Assembly: GCA_944387755.1 (NCBI GenBank)
Contig: CALXGC010000124.1
Location: forward strand, 1 to 57,974
Length of the DNA stretch: 57,974 bases
Direction of reading: 5' to 3'
Origin: an uncultured Oscillospiraceae bacterium
Lineage (GTDB): Bacteria > Bacillota_A > Clostridia > Oscillospirales > Oscillospiraceae
The notes below the pieces were generated by a model. The model was not told where the DNA came from, searched no databases, and was given only the letters and a program-made list of their open reading frames with translations. The translations under genes were made by a program, and so were the position numbers. Positions within the stretch are counted from its first letter, which is position 1. Each line of letters begins with the position of its first letter. Positions 50,506-57,974 of this stretch are shown here, piece by piece.

Positions 50506-51702
50506 ATGTTTGAGGATTTTCTCTACACCCTCCGCCGGGGCGGGCTGAAGGTGACGCTGACGGAGTGGATGACCCTGATGGAGGCCCTGGACAAGGGGCT
50601 GCACCACTCCAGCTTCACCGGCTTTTACCACCTGTGCCGGTGCCTGCTGGTGAAGAGCGAGGCGGACTTCGACCGCTTTGACCGCTGCTTCCTCCAGTAT
50701 TTTAAGGATGTTCCCTTCGAGGGGGAAATTCCTCAGGAGCTGATGGACTGGCTCAACCGGCCGGAGCTTCAGGACAGCTTCTCCCGCTGGGACGAGGACC
50801 AGGCCCTGCTCAACGCGGAGCTGTCCGGCGAGGACATCGAGGAGATGCTCCGGGAGCGCCTCCAGGAGCAGAAGGAGGAGCACAACGGCGGCACCTATTG
50901 GGTGGGCACCCACGGCATGTCCCCCTTCGGCAACGCCGGACTGTCCCCCAAGGGAATCCGGGTGGGAGGCCAGGGTATGCACCGCCGGGCCCTCCGGGTG
51001 GCGGGGGAGCGGAAGTTCCGGGACTTCCGGCGGGACAACACCCTGGACACCCGTCAGTTCCAGGTGGCCCTGAAGCGCCTGCGGCAGTTCTCCGGCCTGG
51101 TGGACCTGCCCCCCACGGAGTTCGACGTGGACAACACCATCCAGGACACGGCGGAGAACGGCGGTATGCTTACCGTGCGCTATAAGCGCCCCCGGCAGAA
51201 CACGGTGAAGGTGCTGCTGATGATGGACTCCGGCGGCTCCATGGACTACTACACCCAGCTGTGCTCCGCCCTGTTCCAGGCGGTGAGCAAGGTGGGCCAT
51301 TTCAAGGACCTGAAGGTCTATTACTTCCACAACTGCGTCTTCGGCCGGGTGTATACAGAGCCAACCCTCCGCTCGGTCAACGCGGTGGCCACGGACTGGC
51401 TGCTGTCCAACCTCTCCTCGGAGTACAAGGTCATCTTCGTGGGGGACGCCCAGATGGCCCCCCACGAGCTCACCAGCGGCTGGTACCGGAACCAGGACCC
51501 CAACGTCCCCCAGACCGGCCTGGCCTGGCTGCTGCGCTTCCGGGACAAGTACCCCCATATCATCTGGCTCAACCCCAGCGACCGCCCCACCTGGGGGGAG
51601 TACTGGACCCAGACCTATGACATCATCGCGGACACCTTCCCCATGTTCCCCCTCACCGTGGAGGGCCTGGAGGAGGGCATGAAGAAGCTTCTGGTGCGGT
51701 GA
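50506..51702 (+). CDS. VWA-domain protein, CoxE-like partner of the MoxR ATPase
   Basis: Protein of 398 residues. The N-terminal half is helical and acidic (LSGEDIEEMLRERLQEQ). The C-terminal von Willebrand A domain begins NTVKVLLMMDSGGSMDYY, where the MIDAS is DSGGS rather than the classical DxSxS, then VYYFHNCVFGRVYT and VIFVGDAQMAPHELTSGWY, where the third MIDAS Asp sits. IIWLNPSDRPTWGEYWTQT is a feature of this group. Cotranscribed with the ATPase. SD AAATAAGAGGTG is weak to moderate. Confidence 0.9.
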   Translation: MFEDFLYTLRRGGLKVTLTEWMTLMEALDKGLHHSSFTGFYHLCRCLLVKSEADFDRFDRCFLQYFKDVPFEGEIPQELMDWLNRPELQDSFSRWDEDQALLNAELSGEDIEEMLRERLQEQKEEHNGGTYWVGTHGMSPFGNAGLSPKGIRVGGQGMHRRALRVAGERKFRDFRRDNTLDTRQFQVALKRLRQFSGLVDLPPTEFDVDNTIQDTAENGGMLTVRYKRPRQNTVKVLLMMDSGGSMDYYTQLCSALFQAVSKVGHFKDLKVYYFHNCVFGRVYTEPTLRSVNAVATDWLLSNLSSEYKVIFVGDAQMAPHELTSGWYRNQDPNVPQTGLAWLLRFRDKYPHIIWLNPSDRPTWGEYWTQTYDIIADTFPMFPLTVEGLEEGMKKLLVR

Positions 51703-51725
51703 GCAGCAGACCGGCAAGATAAAAA

Positions 51726-51753
51726 AGGGCGGGACGGCCAGCCGTCCCGCCCT
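51726..51753. terminator. Bidirectional hairpin terminator
   Basis: AGGGCGGGACGG, CCAG loop, CCGTCCCGCCCT. The A run on its left gives a T run for the minus-strand DUF362 gene. Confidence 0.82.
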
Positions 51754-51762
51754 CTGTTGTGC

Positions 51763-51788
51763 GCCTCCCCGCCGGGGAGGCTTTTTTT
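51763..51788 (+). terminator. Second terminator, plus strand
   Basis: GCCTCCCC, GCC loop, GGGGAGGC then TTTTTTT (51782-51788). It ends the MoxR/VWA transcript. Confidence 0.82.
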
Positions 51789-51792
51789 GCCC

Positions 51793-52683
51793 TTAAAGCT
51801 CGATCAGCTCGTACGCTCTGGAGCCGAAGCCCAGCTCCGCGGCGGCCTCGATGGTGTGGATGCCGTTGCGGCTGTTCACCCGCTCCATGAAGTGCTCCGT
51901 GCCGGGGTCGCCGGAGCGGACCACCAGGTCAATGCAGGCCTGGTCGATGGCCACCGGGTCCAGGGAGGAGAGAATGCCGATGTCCTCCATGCACGGGTCC
52001 TCGGCCACGGCGCAGCAGTCGCAGTCCACCGACAGGTTCTTCATCACGTTGATATAGGCGATTCTGCCCTGAAAGTGCTCCGCCACGCTCATGGCGGCGT
52101 CGGCCATCGCCTCCGGGAAGGCCGTGCTGCTGGCGTGCTGCTTCCAGACCTCAAAGCGGTCGGCGGTCTTGCCGGCGGAGTGGATCAGCGCCTTGCCCCG
52201 GCTGGAGGCGCAGCCGATGGAGAGCTGCTTCAGCTCGCCGCCGTAGCCCCCCATGGGATGGCCCTTGAAGTGGGCCAGCACCAGCATGGAGTCGTAGGCC
52301 TCAATGCCCCGGCCCAGGTGGTTCTCCTTCAAAATTTTGCCCTTGGGGATGGGCCACACAACGTCCGGCTCCACGGCGTCCATCAGGTCCACGTCAAAAT
52401 ATTTGGTCCAGCCGTGCTCCTCCAGCAGCTTCCGGTGGGACTCGGTGTGGTCCCGCACGCCCACCGTGGCGTCGCCGTAGGCGGTGTTGCACTCCACGAC
52501 AGTCCCGCGGACCTCCTCCACCATAGGCCGCCAGAACTCCGGGAGCAGATAGTTCTGGTTGCCCTTCTCGCCGGTGTGGACCTTCACCGCCACTTTGCCG
52601 GGCAGCGCCGCGCCCAGGGCGCGGTACAGCTTCACCACCGCCTCCGGGGTGATTTCACGGGTAAAATAGACCTTCGCCTTCAT
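51793..52683 (-). CDS. DUF362-family protein
   Basis: Protein of 296 residues. Segments typical of DUF362: KVAVKVHTGEKGNQNYLLPE, ECNTAYGDATVGVRDHTESH, LVLAHFKGHPMGGYGGELK, INVMKNLSVDCDCCAVAEDP and MEDIGILSSLDPVAIDQACI. The CDCC...PC cysteines may hold a metal or cluster. Members are often found with ferredoxin-like domains; none is fused here. Function in the family is not established. ATG 52683 follows GAGGAG; the longer open frame starts inside the promoter. It has a clear promoter of its own. Confidence 0.88.
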   Translation of the reverse strand: MKAKVYFTREITPEAVVKLYRALGAALPGKVAVKVHTGEKGNQNYLLPEFWRPMVEEVRGTVVECNTAYGDATVGVRDHTESHRKLLEEHGWTKYFDVDLMDAVEPDVVWPIPKGKILKENHLGRGIEAYDSMLVLAHFKGHPMGGYGGELKQLSIGCASSRGKALIHSAGKTADRFEVWKQHASSTAFPEAMADAAMSVAEHFQGRIAYINVMKNLSVDCDCCAVAEDPCMEDIGILSSLDPVAIDQACIDLVVRSGDPGTEHFMERVNSRNGIHTIEAAAELGFGSRAYELIEL

Positions 52684-52757
52684 ATGCAGCTCCTCACTTT
52701 CTCCGGACTGGGCCGGTGGGGAATAACGCTGACGCAATGTCAGTATACGCAATATTT

Positions 52758-52786
52758 ATCATAGCATTCTCCTGACGCTGTGTCAA
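52758..52786 (-). promoter_or_regulatory. Promoter of the DUF362 gene
   Basis: Minus-strand TTGACA (52781-52786) and TATGAT (52758-52763) with 17 bases between. Confidence 0.78.
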
Positions 52787-53210
52787 TATTCTCCGCCGCC
52801 GGACCGGAAAAATTTTTTCCGCCGCCCCCCGCCCCGCCGCCGGAGCGGGGAAAATTTTTACCTCCAAAATCCTGCCATTTTGACGGGTTTAACGCGATTC
52901 GACAAAAAATAACGGAAAAACCGGAATGCTGCAAAAAATTTCTTGGATTTGTAGTTTTTTTCCTGCCAAAATTTTATCAATTGACTTGAAGTTACAGAAA
53001 ATTTGTGCTACAATGTGCATGATTCTCTGGAAGAGTTTTGTATATTCCTGCATGAAACCGACAAAACACACATTCTGTCCATGTGGGAGGGAGGCGAGGA
53101 CGATGCAGCCTGTCAGCGGTCCCGCATTCCGGTGCGCGGACCGGACTTCCTGGGGGGAAGCGGCTGGGATTCCAAGTGAGAAAACCAAACGTTAAAGGAG
53201 GAAAACACAA
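52787..53210. other. AT-shifted intergenic region before the pilus locus
   Basis: No gene seen. 52790-52870 has GC clusters beside A/T tracts, including a CCCCGC/GCGGGG hairpin before AAAATTTTT. After 52880 the sequence becomes AT-rich. The leader of about 190 bases (53015-53205) is long for a simple 5' UTR. I looked for a c-di-GMP, TPP, or other familiar aptamer and did not recognise one. Confidence 0.5.
52986..53014 (+). promoter_or_regulatory. Promoter of the pilin-like gene
   Basis: TTGAAG (52986-52991) and TACAAT (53009-53014), 17-base spacer, at the head of a 200-base leader ending in AAAGGAGGAAAAC before the ATG. Confidence 0.6.
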
Positions 53211-55319
53211 ATGAAGAAAAAGCTTATGTCCGTGCTCGTGGCGCTGTGCATGGTGCTGGCCATGCTGCCCATGGCGGCGTTTGCTACCGGCGACGTCATC
53301 ATGAAAATCCAGTTCGTGTGCGACGATGAGGTTGTCAGCGCCGGCGACTACTTTGTGCCCGCCGGTGTGCAGAACTACTCCGTTCTGGAAAAGTACGTAC
53401 CCGAGGGCTATGAGCTTGCCGTGAGCGGCGACTTCTATGCCGAGGCTGACAAATCGATGGAAGTCCGCGTGGATGAAATTATCACCACCGTGACCATCGG
53501 CGTCAACTACTGGGACGTGGTGAACAACAAGCAGGCCGCTGAGGGCGAGGTCGTTGTGGACGCCGGCGCCGACAACGTCAACATGACCGAGCTGACCGAC
53601 ATCCCCAAGGGCTATGAGCTCACCGGATACATCGGCGACTATAAGATTAACGACGGCTGGATCTATGTGGAGGTCAAGCCCGTGGACACCAAGGTCATCG
53701 GCGTGAACTATTGGGACGCTGTGAACAACGTGCAGGTTGCCGAGGGCGAAGTCACCGTGGCCGCCGGCGCCAACAACGTCAACGTGTCCGAGCTGACCGA
53801 TATCCCCGCCGGCTATGAGATCACCGGCTACACCGGCGACTATCAGATCAACGACGGCTGGATCTATGTCGAGGTCAAGCCCGTGGACACCAAGGTCATC
53901 GGCGTCAACTACTGGGACGCTGTGAACAACGTGCAGGTTGCCGAGGGCGAAGTCACCGTGGCCGCCGGCGCCAACAACGTCAACGTGAGCCAGCTCACCG
54001 ATATCCCCGCCGGCTATGAGATCACCGGCTACACCGGCGACTATCAGATCAACGACGGCTGGATCTATGTCGAGGTCAAGCCCGCCACCACCAAGACCAT
54101 CGGCGTCAACTACTGGGACGTGGAGAGCAACCGTCAGGCCGCTGAGGGCGAGGTCGTCGTGGCCATCGACGCCAACAACGTCAACATGACCGAGCTGACC
54201 GACATCCCCAAGGGCTATGAGCTCACCGGGTATGTGGGCGACTACCAGATCAACGACGGCTGGATCTATGTGGAGGTCAAGCCCGTCGAGGGCACCAAGG
54301 TCATCGGCGTCAACTACTGGGACGTGGAGACCAACCGCCAGGCCGCTGAGGGCGAGGTCGTCGTGGACGAGGACGCCAACAACGTCCACATGTCCGAGCT
54401 GACCGACATCCCCAAGGGCTATGAGCTCACCGGCTACATCGGCGACTACCAGATTAACGACGGCTGGATCTATGTGGAGGTCAAGCCCGTCGAGGGCACC
54501 AAGGTCATCGGCGTCAACTACTGGGACGTGGTGAACAACAAGCAGGCCGCTGAGGGCGAGGTCGTCGTGGACGAGGACGCCAACAACGTCAATATGTCCG
54601 AGCTGAACGACATCCCTGAGGGCTATAAGCTCACCGGCTACATCGGCGACTATCAGATCAACGACGGCTGGATCTATGTCGAGGTCGAGCCCGACGACGA
54701 CAAGTCCAGCGAGCCCAGCATGGACAAGACCTCCAACGGCGAGGACGCCATCGGCGAGGTGGAGCCCGGCCAGAGCGTGTACTTTGAGCTGAACTCCAAC
54801 CTGCCCCAGTCCATGATTTACGACGTCACCGACAACGGCGACGGCACCTACTCCGTGGCCGACAAGGAAAACCACTGGATGGTCTTCCACGACGTGATGA
54901 GCGATAACCTGACCTTCAAGGCCGAGTCCCTGGCCGTCACCATCGCCGGCGCCGAGCTGGACGCCGAGTGGTATGACGTGTCCGAGAACACCGCCGACGG
55001 CTGCACCTTCGAGGTGACCATCGACCTGGCCGCTCTGATTGAGGCGGGCGTGATTACCCCCGACGACCTGAGCGACGCCGCCGCCGTGGTGGTGACTTAC
55101 CGCGCCCAGGTGTCCGAGGACGCCCTGGACGGCGACGAGGTGGAGAACAGCGCCTGGGTCAACGACAGCAACGTGGACATCACCGAGGGTGAAGTCACCG
55201 ACGACGACACTCCCATCACCGGCGGCATGGGCACCGCCATGTTCACCGTGGGCGGCGTGACTCTGCTGGCCGCCGCCGGCGTGCTGTTCGTGGTGAACCG
55301 CCGCAGAAACGGCAACTAA
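53211..55319 (+). CDS. Backbone-pilin-like surface protein with six tandem 67-68-residue repeats
   Basis: Protein of 702 residues. Signal peptide MKKKLMSVLVALCMVLAMLP cleaved near AFA (about 26). After a short N-terminal domain there are six tandem repeats (about residues 96-498) of the form IGVNYWD, AEGEVxV, ANNVN, ELTDIPxGYE, TGYxGDY, INDGWIYVEVKP. Residues about 503-670 look like a fimbrial isopeptide domain: Lys in SMDKTSNGED, VFHDVMSDNLTF (acidic residue), VVVTYRAQVSEDAL and Asn in VENSAWVNDS. The end is TPITGGMGTAMF, a membrane helix and RRR, a sorting signal with TPITG in place of LPxTG. I infer a sortase-polymerised surface protein. Confidence 0.8.
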   Translation: MKKKLMSVLVALCMVLAMLPMAAFATGDVIMKIQFVCDDEVVSAGDYFVPAGVQNYSVLEKYVPEGYELAVSGDFYAEADKSMEVRVDEIITTVTIGVNYWDVVNNKQAAEGEVVVDAGADNVNMTELTDIPKGYELTGYIGDYKINDGWIYVEVKPVDTKVIGVNYWDAVNNVQVAEGEVTVAAGANNVNVSELTDIPAGYEITGYTGDYQINDGWIYVEVKPVDTKVIGVNYWDAVNNVQVAEGEVTVAAGANNVNVSQLTDIPAGYEITGYTGDYQINDGWIYVEVKPATTKTIGVNYWDVESNRQAAEGEVVVAIDANNVNMTELTDIPKGYELTGYVGDYQINDGWIYVEVKPVEGTKVIGVNYWDVETNRQAAEGEVVVDEDANNVHMSELTDIPKGYELTGYIGDYQINDGWIYVEVKPVEGTKVIGVNYWDVVNNKQAAEGEVVVDEDANNVNMSELNDIPEGYKLTGYIGDYQINDGWIYVEVEPDDDKSSEPSMDKTSNGEDAIGEVEPGQSVYFELNSNLPQSMIYDVTDNGDGTYSVADKENHWMVFHDVMSDNLTFKAESLAVTIAGAELDAEWYDVSENTADGCTFEVTIDLAALIEAGVITPDDLSDAAAVVVTYRAQVSEDALDGDEVENSAWVNDSNVDITEGEVTDDDTPITGGMGTAMFTVGGVTLLAAAGVLFVVNRRRNGN
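53496..54705 (+). repeat. Six tandem repeats of 201-204 bp within the pilin-like gene
   Basis: Unit starts at ATCGGCGT in 53496, 53697, 53898, 54099, 54303 and 54507, i.e. periods of 201, 201, 201, 204 and 204 bases. Units 2 and 3 are nearly identical in DNA, and units 5 and 6 share long blocks, which indicates recent duplication or gene conversion. All periods are multiples of three, so the frame is kept. Confidence 0.93.
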
Positions 55320-55327
55320 TTTTCTGA

Positions 55328-56254
55328 ATGGCAAATGAAAGCGCCGCGGCGGGAGGAAAACGCGCCCTCCCGCCGCGGACCCGGCGGACGCGGGGAGACG
55401 GCGGGAAACGGAGAGGTCCCCGGCTCAGTACCCTGCTTATCGCCCTGCTGATGCTGGCGGGGCTGGGGCTGATGCTTTTCCCCGCGGCTTCCGATCTCTA
55501 CTACAACCTGCTCTTCGAGGAGGAGATCAGGGAGTACGACCAGTTCAAGGACGTGGACTGCGACGCCCTCTTTGCACAGGCACAGGCCTATAACCAGGAG
55601 CTGGCCCAGAAAGAGAACCAGTTCCGGGTCCCCAAGGAGGAGGAACAGTACGTCTCCACCCTTCTGAATCCCCTGGGCAACGGGATGATGGGATACATTG
55701 AGATTCCCAAAATCCACGTGCGCCTGCCCGTCTATCAGGGCACGGAGGAGAACGCCCTCCAGGCCGGAGCCGGGTGGTGGATTGGCAGCAGCCTGCCCAC
55801 CGGCGGCGCGGGTACCCACTGTATCCTCACCGCCCACACGGGCTTGGTGAAGGCCAAGATGTTCACCGACCTGGACCAGATGGAGGAGGGCGACGTCTTC
55901 ACCCTGTATATCCTGGACCGGACCCTGACCTATCAGGTGGACCAGATCCTGGTGACGGAGCCCGAAGAGCGCGACCCCTTGAAAATCGTGGAGGGGGAGG
56001 ACTATGTCACCCTCTACACCTGCACCCCCTATGGGGTAAATACCCACCGCCTCCTGGTGCGGGGACACCGCATTGAGACTCCCCCGGAGCCTCCTGCGGA
56101 GACGGCAGACCTGCCGGTTGTGCCTATCCTGGCGGCGGCGGCGGTAGCTGCGGCTGGCCTGGGGACGCTGGCCTGGACGCGCTCCTCCCGGAGCGCCCAT
56201 GGCAAGCGGGAGGCCCCCAAAAGCAGGCCAACTTCCAAGCGAGGTGATCCATAG
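55328..56254 (+). CDS. Class C (pilin-polymerising) sortase
   Basis: Protein of 308 residues. A basic N terminus is followed by one membrane helix (about 34-52), the extracytoplasmic sortase domain, and a second C-terminal helix (about 262-282), the topology of class C sortases. Catalytic residues are His170 in LTAHTGL, Cys232 in TLYTCTPYG and Arg241 in NTHRLLVRGH. GYIEIPKIHVRLPVYQG is the usual start of the fold. No clear SD precedes the ATG at 55328, eight bases after the pilin stop, so translational coupling is likely. It probably joins the TPITG and LPQTG proteins encoded on either side. Confidence 0.93.
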   Translation: MANESAAAGGKRALPPRTRRTRGDGGKRRGPRLSTLLIALLMLAGLGLMLFPAASDLYYNLLFEEEIREYDQFKDVDCDALFAQAQAYNQELAQKENQFRVPKEEEQYVSTLLNPLGNGMMGYIEIPKIHVRLPVYQGTEENALQAGAGWWIGSSLPTGGAGTHCILTAHTGLVKAKMFTDLDQMEEGDVFTLYILDRTLTYQVDQILVTEPEERDPLKIVEGEDYVTLYTCTPYGVNTHRLLVRGHRIETPPEPPAETADLPVVPILAAAAVAAAGLGTLAWTRSSRSAHGKREAPKSRPTSKRGDP

Positions 56255-56255
56255 C

Positions 56256-57311
56256 ATGTTTGCAAAAAAGAGCAGGCGGGGCGTGTTCCGCCTTCTGTGC
56301 CTGCTGGTGTGCGTGCTGACGCTGGCCACCCAGTCCTTCGCGGCCGGAGGCGGGTCCCTGACCCTGCAATATGACCGCAGAACGGACTTTGACCTCTACC
56401 GGGTGGCAGAGGCCAACGGCGACGGGACCTATACGGCGGCGGCCCCCTTCGACCAGGGGGACTATGCCCACGTGGAGCTCCCGGAGCAGGGGGACAGCAA
56501 CGGCACATGGCTGTCCGCCGCCTCCACCCTGGCGGGCTATGTGGAGGCGGACAAGGACCTGGAGCCTGACGCCTCCGGCCGGACCTCCGGCGGAAGCGTC
56601 ACCTTCTCCAGCCTGGAGACCGGGCTGTACCTGGTGATTGGCGCGTCCGTCACCGTGGGGGACACCCACTACACCCCCAACCCTGTCCTGGTGGAGGTGG
56701 GGACGGGCTCCGTCTCCGTCACCGTCAAGGAGGACAGCGACGACGAGCCCGGCCCCGGCGGAGACGACAAGTACAACTACTCCGTGACCAAGCGCTGGAA
56801 GGGCGGCGCGGAGGAGCGTACCGATTCCGTCACCGTGGAGATCTACCGCGACGGCGAGCTGTACACCACCGTCACCCTCAGCGACCCCAACTGGCGCTAC
56901 AGCTGGAGCGAGAACACCCGCCACGACTGGAACGTGGTGGAGGTGGACGTGCCCGACGGCTTCGACGTCACGGTGGACCGGAACGGCAATTCCTTCACCA
57001 TCACCAACGCCTATGACGACGGTCAGGGCGGCGGCGATGACGACGACGACCCGGACAAGCCCGGCGGCGGCGACAGCGATAAGCCCGGCGGAGGAGACCC
57101 CGACCAGCCCGGCGGAGACACCCCCGGCGGCGGCGATACCCCCGGCGGACAGGGCGGAGGGGACGACCCCGGCCAGTCCGAAGAGGACGGCGGCCCCAAG
57201 CTCCCCCAGACGGGTCAGCTCTGGTGGCCGGTTCTGGCCCTGGCGGTGTGCGGCGGCGGCTTCGTTCTGGCGGGCCTGATTCGCCGGAACCGCAACGACA
57301 CAGAAGAGTAA
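56256..57311 (+). CDS. LPQTG-anchored surface protein with Cna-B domain
   Basis: Protein of 351 residues. Signal peptide (VFRLLCLLVCVLTLATQSF, then AA). The first domain (about 35-165) contains DFDLYRVAEANGDGTY and LETGLYLVIGASVTVGDTHY, followed by a Cna-B type beta-sandwich (about 175-255) with YSVTKRWKGG, VTVEIYRDGELYTTVTLS and ITNAYDD. A Pro/Gly/Asp-rich linker leads to the sorting signal LPQTGQLWW, a membrane helix and RRNRN. The pattern suits an accessory or tip/base pilin. SD GAGGTG lies nine bases before ATG 56256; the sortase stop is two bases upstream. Confidence 0.9.
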   Translation: MFAKKSRRGVFRLLCLLVCVLTLATQSFAAGGGSLTLQYDRRTDFDLYRVAEANGDGTYTAAAPFDQGDYAHVELPEQGDSNGTWLSAASTLAGYVEADKDLEPDASGRTSGGSVTFSSLETGLYLVIGASVTVGDTHYTPNPVLVEVGTGSVSVTVKEDSDDEPGPGGDDKYNYSVTKRWKGGAEERTDSVTVEIYRDGELYTTVTLSDPNWRYSWSENTRHDWNVVEVDVPDGFDVTVDRNGNSFTITNAYDDGQGGGDDDDDPDKPGGGDSDKPGGGDPDQPGGDTPGGGDTPGGQGGGDDPGQSEEDGGPKLPQTGQLWWPVLALAVCGGGFVLAGLIRRNRNDTEE

Positions 57312-57330
57312 GACAGCGAACCCGCTGTTA

Positions 57331-57368
57331 AGAGGACCGCTGTCAAAACAGCGGCCCTCTGCTTCTCC
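57331..57368 (+). terminator. Terminator of the pilus operon
   Basis: AGAGGACCGCTGT, CAAA loop, ACAGCGGCCCTCT (57348-57360), then GCTTCTCCTG. The T run is weak. Confidence 0.7.
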
Positions 57369-57423
57369 TGTTTCAGGAAAAACCGAACGCATTCCCACAA
57401 TAAGAAGCGAGAGAGGGAAACTT

Positions 57424-57974
57424 ATGAAGAAATTTACCAAACGTATCCTGAGTACCTTCGTCGCCCTGATGATGGTGTTCAGCCTGCTCCCCGCCGCCGC
57501 CTTCGCCGCTGAGGGCGATGTGGCGAAGATTGGGGACACTGGGTACACGACCCTGGACGCGGCGGTTGAGGCCGCAGAAGAGGGCGCGACCATTGAACTG
57601 CTGCAAGACTGCGGAGTACAGTGGACGCAGGCTAAGCAGATTAACAAAAGCCTCACGTTCACTGGAAATTACACGATTACAATGGATACCTATGGTTTCG
57701 GCCTTGCAGCGGGAAAGACGCTCCGATTTGACGAATGTAAGGTCGTACTTCAAGATGTTTCGTATTCCCACAATGGAGACGGTCAGTTAAACTGGGGCGC
57801 AATTATCCTGAGTAGGGACACAACCTTGGAGCTGGATAATGGCGCGAAAATGAAAATTGTGGGAGGCAATAAAGAGGCCAATACAAACGCAATATATGCC
57901 TCTGCCAACAGCAAAATAAATATATCCAATAACTCCACGCTGACGCTTGACAACTGCAAGGGTGGAGGTATTCA
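57424..57974 (+). CDS. Exported surface protein, 5' part, cut by window edge
   Basis: At least 183 codons, open to the right edge. Signal peptide MKKFTKRILSTFVALMMVFS with SLLPAAAFA cleavage region. Then VAKIGDTGYTTLDAAVEAA, a common start of pectate-lyase-like or beta-helix adhesins, and Asn/Thr-rich strands such as NSKINISNNSTLTLDN. Base composition falls (more A/T) after about 57600. Position after the pilus genes suggests another adhesin, but the anchoring end is not visible. SD AGAGAGGG precedes the ATG. Confidence 0.82.
   Translation, partial: MKKFTKRILSTFVALMMVFSLLPAAAFAAEGDVAKIGDTGYTTLDAAVEAAEEGATIELLQDCGVQWTQAKQINKSLTFTGNYTITMDTYGFGLAAGKTLRFDECKVVLQDVSYSHNGDGQLNWGAIILSRDTTLELDNGAKMKIVGGNKEANTNAIYASANSKINISNNSTLTLDNCKGGGI

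Noticed and set aside
53015..53205. Leader of the pilin-like gene considered as a c-di-GMP riboswitch
   Set aside because: The conserved core bases of class I or II c-di-GMP aptamers were not found, and there is no terminator before the gene.
53496..54705. Regular repeats considered as a CRISPR array
   Set aside because: Period is about 201-204 bases with no short repeat/unique spacer alternation, and the repeats are inside a coding frame.
52992..55334. Long minus-strand frame with a repetitive translation over the pilin-like gene
   Set aside because: Its repeats only mirror the in-frame tandem repeats of the real plus-strand gene; no start signals.

Overview
The window is about 58 kb of GC-rich (roughly 60-65%) DNA from a low-redundancy, anaerobic Gram-positive chromosome. 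The gene set points to a gut clostridium of the Oscillospiraceae type (Flavonifractor/Pseudoflavonifractor-like). The evidence is indolepyruvate:ferredoxin oxidoreductase, FeoA-FeoB fusion, anaerobic (cbi) cobalamin synthesis, a T-box on ileS, DUF4179-type anti-sigma factors, SLH and sortase-anchored surface proteins and a PdaB-like deacetylase. The genus is an inference.

Layout. 1-1.8 kb (-): iorA (cut by the left edge) and a TrpR-like regulator. 1.9-3.9 kb (+): a P1B metal ATPase behind a consensus promoter carrying two CsoR-type palindromes. 4.0-5.5 kb: a frameshifted small gene and an AT-richer, probably transferred DpnI-type methyl-directed endonuclease. 5.6-8.0 kb (-): FeoAB fusion. 8.1-19.5 kb (+): a cobalamin riboswitch and one long operon for cobalt uptake (cbiMNQO) and corrin ring synthesis (cbiK, D, L, F, G, H, J, ET, C). 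19.5-27.1 kb: a two-component system (-) divergent from a TolC-like/MFP-lipoprotein/RND efflux operon (+), with matching 11-bp-spaced tandem boxes at both ends of the shared region. 27.2-30.4 kb (-): an anti-sigma/ECF sigma pair and an HtrA protease. 30.6-33.2 kb (+): a Ca2+-type P-ATPase. 33.2-36.5 kb (+): T-box leader and ileS, which carries a frameshift near its 3' end. 36.6-39.2 kb (+): PdaB-like deacetylase and an IlvD/Edd dehydratase. 39.3-42.7 kb: an SLH/YcdB-like exported protein (-) divergent from an ECF sigma/anti-sigma pair (+), with two facing promoters of the same ECF type. 42.8-47.6 kb: small zincin, DUF6465-like protein, CorA, YbaK/ProX editing protein, and a PstS-like lipoprotein with an unusual second half. 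47.7-47.9 kb: integrase remnant and tRNA-Val(GAC). 48.1-52.7 kb: pgi, a MoxR/VWA pair and a DUF362 protein (-). 53-58 kb (+): a sortase-pilus type locus (repeat-bearing backbone-like pilin, class C sortase, LPQTG accessory protein) and the start of a further exported protein cut by the right edge.

The largest functional unit is the riboswitch-controlled cobalt/corrin operon; the late adenosylcobalamin genes (cbiA, cbiP, cbiB, cobU/S/T) are not in the window. The observations most worth following are the paired ECF promoters around 41.5 kb, the paired response-regulator boxes around 21.4 kb, the six near-identical 67-68-residue repeats in the pilin-like protein, the solitary DpnI homologue, the ileS frameshift, and a family of small GC-rich palindromic repeats scattered between genes.
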